From positions 1 to 40,523 of the forward strand of contig JABSRA010000043.1 of assembly GCA_013215445.1 (NCBI GenBank): a stretch of DNA of 40,523 nt, in the 5' to 3' direction. The DNA is from Oceanospirillaceae bacterium (GTDB taxonomy: Bacteria > Pseudomonadota > Gammaproteobacteria > Pseudomonadales > Balneatricaceae). This document shows, piece after piece, positions 36,394 through 40,523 of this stretch. The position numbers and the translations under genes were made by a program. The number at the start of each line of letters is the position of its first letter. Position 1 is the first letter of the stretch. The notes under the pieces were generated by a model. The model did no database searches. It saw nothing but the letters and a program-made list of their open reading frames with translations, and was not told where the DNA came from.

Positions 36394-39300
36394 TCATCTT
36401 GCCAACTCTTGTTGTTCATCGATACTGAGTAATAAATCTTGCAACTTAGCGGCGTATTCTTCGCTATCTTGCCACAGCCCGCGCTGGCATGCCTCCAGCA
36501 AGCGCTCGGCCATTTCCTCCATGGCCGCCGGATTATTATCCTGCAAAAATTGTTGGTTTTCTGCATCAAACAGCAAGCTGTCGGCGACGCTCTGATACTG
36601 GTAATCATCAATTAAATTAGTGGTGGCATCATAGGCAAACAGGTAGTCGATGGTGGCGCTCATTTCAAAGGCACCCTTGTAGCCGTGCTCGCGCATCGCC
36701 TCAATCCACTTAGGGTTCAATACCCGTGAGCGAAGCACTCGATTGAGCTCTTCTTTTAGGGTGCGAATCACCGGTCTATCGGGGTTGGAGTGATCACCGT
36801 GGTAAATAGCCGGGGCCTGTCCCGACAAATGGCTTACCGCATTACTCATGCCTCCCTGAAACTGGTAATAATCGTCCGAGTCCAATAGGTCGTGCTCACG
36901 GTTATCCTGATTTTGCACCACCACTTGCATCTGCGATAACTGATGGGCAAAAGCCTCGGTTGCCACCACTGCATCGGTATCGCTGTTGGTATAAGCATAT
37001 CCGCCCCAAGTGAGATAGGCGTCAGACAAGTCCGAAGCCTGCTGCCAGCAGCGCTCATCGATCAATCCTTGCAGCCCCGCGCCATAGGCGCCGGGTTTAG
37101 AGCCAAATACTCGGTAACTCGCTTCGCGCTGTGCCTGCGCAGATTCCATACCCTGTGCGATGAGCTCATCGGTGCGCGCGGTGATATTAGTGGCGATCAC
37201 ATTACTGGGGCCCGGATCATCCATGCTCAGAATGGCCTGCACCGCGGTATCGTAGAGCTTCATCACATTGGCAAAAGCATCGCGAAAAAAGCCCGAGACA
37301 CGCAGCGTTACATCCACTCTGGGTCTACCCAACTGCATACAGGAAATCACTTCAATATCCACCACCCGCTGTGAGCCCGGTGCCCACACCGGGCGCACTC
37401 CCATCAGCGCAAAAGCCTGGGCGATATCATCACCGCCGGTGCGCATAGTGGCGGTGCCCCAGACTGAGAGACCCAAGGTCTGTGGATAATCGCCGTGCTC
37501 CTGTAAATGGCGTTCAATCAGCGCCTGCGCCGATTTTTGCCCCAGCGCCCAAGCCGCTTTGGAGGGCACCGATCTATTATCCAGCGAGAAAAAATTGCGT
37601 CCAGTAGGCAGAGTATCTAAACGGCCCCGGGTCGGTGCGCCCGAGGGGCCAGGCTCAACAAACTCACCCGACAAGCCATTCAGCAAGGCAGAGAGTTCTT
37701 GTTTAACCGAGCGTTCTAAGACGATTTTAATCACATTTTTGCAATAATCCAACTGCCGTTGTATACGAGGATAAGCGGCTAGCGCCACTAAATCCGCATC
37801 CGCCAGCACATAACTTTTTACCCAAACTCTGGCCAGTAGTTCTAGCCGCTCACGGGTATCTGCTTGAGTGCGCCAACTGTCAGCAGAGACTTGTAATAAA
37901 ATATCCGGCCGCTCTCCATCCCACACTTGGGTGGTCGCAGCGCTCGGATCAAAGTGCTCACCGTCCACCTCTAGTGCCAAATCCACCGCCATATTGTGTA
38001 GCAGCCCCGCATCGTTATTTTGGGGTCCGCGAGGCAACCTCAGCAGTGCGATAATCGTATCCGTTAGCTTATCGGTGACCGGTAACTCGCCTAAAATATG
38101 CAACCCATGGCGAATCTGTGCCTCTTTAATATCACAGAGGTAGGTATCTAATTGATTCAGTACCTCATCACTGTGCCCCTGATCTTTTTCATCGGCGCTG
38201 ATCGCTAACTCTTGCAGTAGATTGGTGCTTTTCACCTGCAGCAGTATTTGCTCGCGCAGCCAGGTCTCACGACGAGTATCCATGCCCAGCGCCTGATAGT
38301 ACTCATCGACCAAACCCTCAAGCTCTGCCAACTCACCGTAGGTCTCAGCGCGGGTCATCGGTGGCATCAAATGATCAATGACCACCGCTTGAGCACGGCG
38401 TTTGGCCTGTGCACCCTCCCCCGGATCGTTGACGATAAAGGGATAAAAATGCGGCATCGGCCCCAGGGTAATATCTGGCCAGCAGCTAGCGGACAGCGCT
38501 AGCCCCTTGCCCGGTAACCACTCTAAATTGCCGTGTTTACCCACGTGCACAATTGCATCCACTTGATAGACATGGCGCAACCAAAAATAGAAGGCCAAAT
38601 AACTGTGCGGTGGCACCAAATCTGGATCGTGGTAGTTAGCCAGTAAATCAATGTTAAAACCACGCGCCGGTTGAATACCGACAAAGACGCTACCCAGGCG
38701 AATACCGGCGATCATAATCCGTCCATCGCGGTACTTGTGGTCTTGATCCACTGCGCCCCAGCGCTCGGTAACCGCAGTGCGACTCTCTAGGGGTAATTGG
38801 GCAAAATAGTGCTGGTAACTGTCCACGTCCAAGCTCTGCCAACAGCCCAAAAAATGTAAAGTATTGGGATTATTGGTGATGGTTTGCAGCAGCGCCTCAA
38901 TCAGCGCATTGCCATTTTCAGGCAATTCATCGGGCAGTGGGTAACCCGCCCCCCGCAAGGCCTTTAAAATATTGATGGTAGAGTTGGGGGTATCTAAACC
39001 AACCCCATTGCCAATACGGCCATCTTTAGTTGGGTAATTGGCTAAGATCAACGCTATTTTTTTGTCGCTATTGGGCTTGTGACTCAGGGCCAAATATTTT
39101 TTCGCCAACGCAATTACAAACGCGGCGCGCTCAGCCTGTAACTCGTAGCGCACAATATCCACTTGGGCCACAGCATCGCGATGACTCGCGGCTTTAAAAC
39201 TAATGGCGCGGGTTAATATCCGACCATCGAGCTCAGGCAGTGCCACTTGCATCGCCACATCGCGACTGCGCAGCCCCTGACTATAACTACGCCAATCTTC

Positions 39301-40263
39301 TTCGGTACTACTGGATAGCACCAGCTGTAATACTGGGATATTGGCAGTAAAAGGAGAGAGAAATTCACTCGGCTGGGAGGACAACTCCGGTGCCTGAGAT
39401 CGATTGCAGGCAAAACCGGTGGTATTGAGAATGAGTTTGCAGTGGCTGCGCGCTATTAAATCGTTAACCAGCGCTATCGACTCCGCATCTTTCAGCGAGG
39501 CGATAGCAATCGGCAGCGGCTGCATGCCCGCCTCGCGCAATTGAGCGATCAGCTGATCAAACATCTGGGTATTGGCCGAGGCTAGGTGACTGCGATAAAA
39601 CAGTAGGGCCACCGGTGCATTGCTCTGCCCGGTTGTACCCTGCATTTTGGCGTCATCCTGCCAGAGTTGTTTCCACTGCGCTAAACTCGCCTGGTGGTAT
39701 TGATTACCCGGCATATACATCTGCGCCCGCGGCAGTATTTGCGGCTCTCGATAGGCCCAATCACGGTCAAAAAACTCACTGGCGAGCAAGTGCAACAGTG
39801 ACTTGCTGTTATCCACCCCGCTCTCGCGCAAATAGCGCCACACTTTAGTCTGCAACTGCGGCTCAATAGTACTGGCATCAATAAGATCGGGATCGACACT
39901 GTCATCTCCTGGCACAAAGATCAGCGTGCGACCCGCGCCCTCTGACCATGCCAGCAAACGCTCAAAGCCGTATTGCCAATAATTGCGCCCACCGAGTAGA
40001 GAGACCAATACCAACTTGGCCTCACCCAGTACTTTTTCCTCATATAAATCGTAGGCGGCAGGTTTCAGCAGTTGTAACCAATTGGCGATGCGCACACTCG
40101 GTGCACCGGGCTGTTGCATATTACTGACTTGCAAGCCGGCACTGAGCGCTGCCAACTGAGAGTCTGCCGCAGCCAAAATCACCATATCCGCCGGCGACTG
40201 ATCGAGGTCGATAATACCTTCCTCGTCCACAAACCCACCAGGCTTGGCCGCTAATAAATGCAT
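36394..40263 (-). CDS. cobN: Cobaltochelatase subunit CobN
   Basis: Large subunit of the ATP-dependent cobaltochelatase of the oxygen-dependent cobalamin pathway, inserting Co2+ into hydrogenobyrinic acid a,c-diamide. 1289 residues, near the family norm of about 1275. Characteristic stretches: [16 protein letters not shown] at the start, [37 protein letters not shown] (about 578), [29 protein letters not shown] and [17 protein letters not shown] (about 1055). The partner AAA+ subunits (CobS/CobT of P. denitrificans, or ChlI/ChlD-like) are not in the window. It is the first gene of the operon as far as seen. Its ribosome-binding site is weak (AAGG at 13 bases), and the 5' end is partly repeated upstream. 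Confidence 0.97.
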   Translation of the reverse strand: MHLLAAKPGGFVDEEGIIDLDQSPADMVILAAADSQLAALSAGLQVSNMQQPGAPSVRIANWLQLLKPAAYDLYEEKVLGEAKLVLVSLLGGRNYWQYGFERLLAWSEGAGRTLIFVPGDDSVDPDLIDASTIEPQLQTKVWRYLRESGVDNSKSLLHLLASEFFDRDWAYREPQILPRAQMYMPGNQYHQASLAQWKQLWQDDAKMQGTTGQSNAPVALLFYRSHLASANTQMFDQLIAQLREAGMQPLPIAIASLKDAESIALVNDLIARSHCKLILNTTGFACNRSQAPELSSQPSEFLSPFTANIPVLQLVLSSSTEEDWRSYSQGLRSRDVAMQVALPELDGRILTRAISFKAASHRDAVAQVDIVRYELQAERAAFVIALAKKYLALSHKPNSDKKIALILANYPTKDGRIGNGVGLDTPNSTINILKALRGAGYPLPDELPENGNALIEALLQTITNNPNTLHFLGCWQSLDVDSYQHYFAQLPLESRTAVTERWGAVDQDHKYRDGRIMIAGIRLGSVFVGIQPARGFNIDLLANYHDPDLVPPHSYLAFYFWLRHVYQVDAIVHVGKHGNLEWLPGKGLALSASCWPDITLGPMPHFYPFIVNDPGEGAQAKRRAQAVVIDHLMPPMTRAETYGELAELEGLVDEYYQALGMDTRRETWLREQILLQVKSTNLLQELAISADEKDQGHSDEVLNQLDTYLCDIKEAQIRHGLHILGELPVTDKLTDTIIALLRLPRGPQNNDAGLLHNMAVDLALEVDGEHFDPSAATTQVWDGERPDILLQVSADSWRTQADTRERLELLARVWVKSYVLADADLVALAAYPRIQRQLDYCKNVIKIVLERSVKQELSALLNGLSGEFVEPGPSGAPTRGRLDTLPTGRNFFSLDNRSVPSKAAWALGQKSAQALIERHLQEHGDYPQTLGLSVWGTATMRTGGDDIAQAFALMGVRPVWAPGSQRVVDIEVISCMQLGRPRVDVTLRVSGFFRDAFANVMKLYDTAVQAILSMDDPGPSNVIATNITARTDELIAQGMESAQAQREASYRVFGSKPGAYGAGLQGLIDERCWQQASDLSDAYLTWGGYAYTNSDTDAVVATEAFAHQLSQMQVVVQNQDNREHDLLDSDDYYQFQGGMSNAVSHLSGQAPAIYHGDHSNPDRPVIRTLKEELNRVLRSRVLNPKWIEAMREHGYKGAFEMSATIDYLFAYDATTNLIDDYQYQSVADSLLFDAENQQFLQDNNPAAMEEMAERLLEACQRGLWQDSEEYAAKLQDLLLSIDEQQELAR

Positions 40264-40349
40264 AAGCTTACTTTAACCTTAAAAATAAAATCGATAATCC
40301 ACTCTTTATGATCAACAAACCCACCGGGCTTAGCGGCTAACAAGTGCAT
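40251..40349 (-). pseudogene. Mini-ORF from partial cobN copy B
   Basis: ATG at 40349, TAG at 40253-40251; 32 codons beginning [13 protein letters not shown] and ending [18 protein letters not shown] lies 5 bases upstream of its ATG, a better ribosome-binding site than the one in front of cobN. Its stop codon lies 10-12 bases inside the cobN frame, so translation of this ORF would deliver ribosomes onto the cobN start. Whether it is translated is unknown. Confidence 0.4.
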
Positions 40350-40429
40350 AAATTCACCTTAAAAATCAGAGCGATTATCCTCTCTTCATGGTCGACAAAC
40401 CCACCGGGCACAACCGCTAACAAATGCAT
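40337..40429 (-). pseudogene. Mini-ORF from partial cobN copy C
   Basis: ATG at 40429, TAG at 40339-40337; 30 codons beginning MHLLAVVPGGFVD and ending ALIFKVNLCTC. An AAGG lies 11 bases upstream. Its stop overlaps the start region of copy B just as copy B overlaps cobN, giving a nested series of three starts. It has lost the AK of the AAKPGG motif. Confidence 0.35.
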
Positions 40430-40523
40430 CTAAACTGTTACCTTATTAATACGAACCTTCCTACATGAATAAATGTTTTTGCTATTTAGCTTTTTAATCT
40501 CACCTCTGTCTTCTCAGCGCCCT

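Larger units (their letters stand above)
40220..40437 (-). repeat. Three tandem partial copies of the cobN 5' end
   Basis: The first 13 codons of cobN plus leader recur at 40349 and 40429 (start positions; offsets 86 and 80 bp from one copy to the next). All three encode MHLL followed by PGGFVD; copies B and C then continue into sequence similar to cobN codons 14-20 and on to the leader block TTTTTAAGG. Differences between copies are scattered substitutions and small indels, so the repeat is not recent. It may have arisen by slippage or unequal recombination. Confidence 0.85.

Noticed and set aside
36378..36611. N-terminal extension of cobQ into cobN (up to 78 codons)
   Set aside because: The extension translates cobN coding sequence in another frame, is rich in R, C and W, and lies before the conserved start of CobQ.
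40264..40523. Cobalamin riboswitch upstream of cobN
   Set aside because: I looked on the minus strand for the conserved B12-box elements and found none. A riboswitch further upstream, outside the window, remains possible.

Overview
The window looks like a chromosomal stretch of a free-living, probably marine, gammaproteobacterium. The cluster comEC-exbB-exbD-lpxK-ycaR-kdsB, with a divergent DUF2062 gene and lolC/lolD next to it, matches an arrangement I know from Pseudomonas and relatives. LPS and lipoprotein-export genes mean a Gram-negative envelope. I cannot name the genus. I see no tRNA, rRNA, CRISPR array, phage or complete insertion sequence.

Layout: (1) The left edge has the 3' end of a probable solute-binding protein, convergent with metH (B12-dependent methionine synthase). 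cysK is divergent from metH and is followed by a MATE efflux pump. (2) 6.9-11.3 kb holds a two-gene signalling operon: a very large sensor kinase whose N-terminal half is an NCS1 (cytosine/purine permease-like) transporter, then an overlapping LuxR-type response regulator. (3) 11.5-13.3 kb has an Lrp/AsnC regulator divergent from a solitary astA. (4) 13.4-21.5 kb is the envelope block on the minus strand: lolC/E-type permease and lolD, DUF2062 (plus strand), then comEC, exbB, exbD, lpxK, ycaR and kdsB. (5) 21.5-22.6 kb is about 1.1 kb without a convincing gene. (6) 22.6-26.0 kb has a second signalling pair: a membrane sensor kinase with a DUF3365-like domain, a c-type haem motif and a degenerate receiver, overlapping a REC-kinase protein. 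Convergent to it is ndh (type II NADH dehydrogenase). (7) 27.5-40.3 kb is a minus-strand cobalamin operon: cobN, cobQ, cbiB, cobD, cbiX, cobU, cobT, cobC, cobS, then a spermidine-synthase-like gene.

The cobalamin operon covers cobalt insertion (CobN), amide formation (CobQ), aminopropanol attachment (CobD, CbiB) and lower-loop assembly (CobU, CobT, CobC, CobS). I see no corrin adenosyltransferase here. The cofactor is used by MetH at the other end of the window.

The most unusual structures lie in this operon. The cobD/cbiB junction carries a decayed tandem duplication of about 264 bp. The start of cobN is preceded by two further partial copies of its own 5' end, each an open mini-ORF whose stop overlaps the next copy's start. 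Other points of interest are the haem/degenerate-receiver kinase pair, the transporter-kinase with an eight-cysteine linker, a hairpin covering the cysK ribosome-binding site, and a single permease with both LolC-like and LolE-like features.
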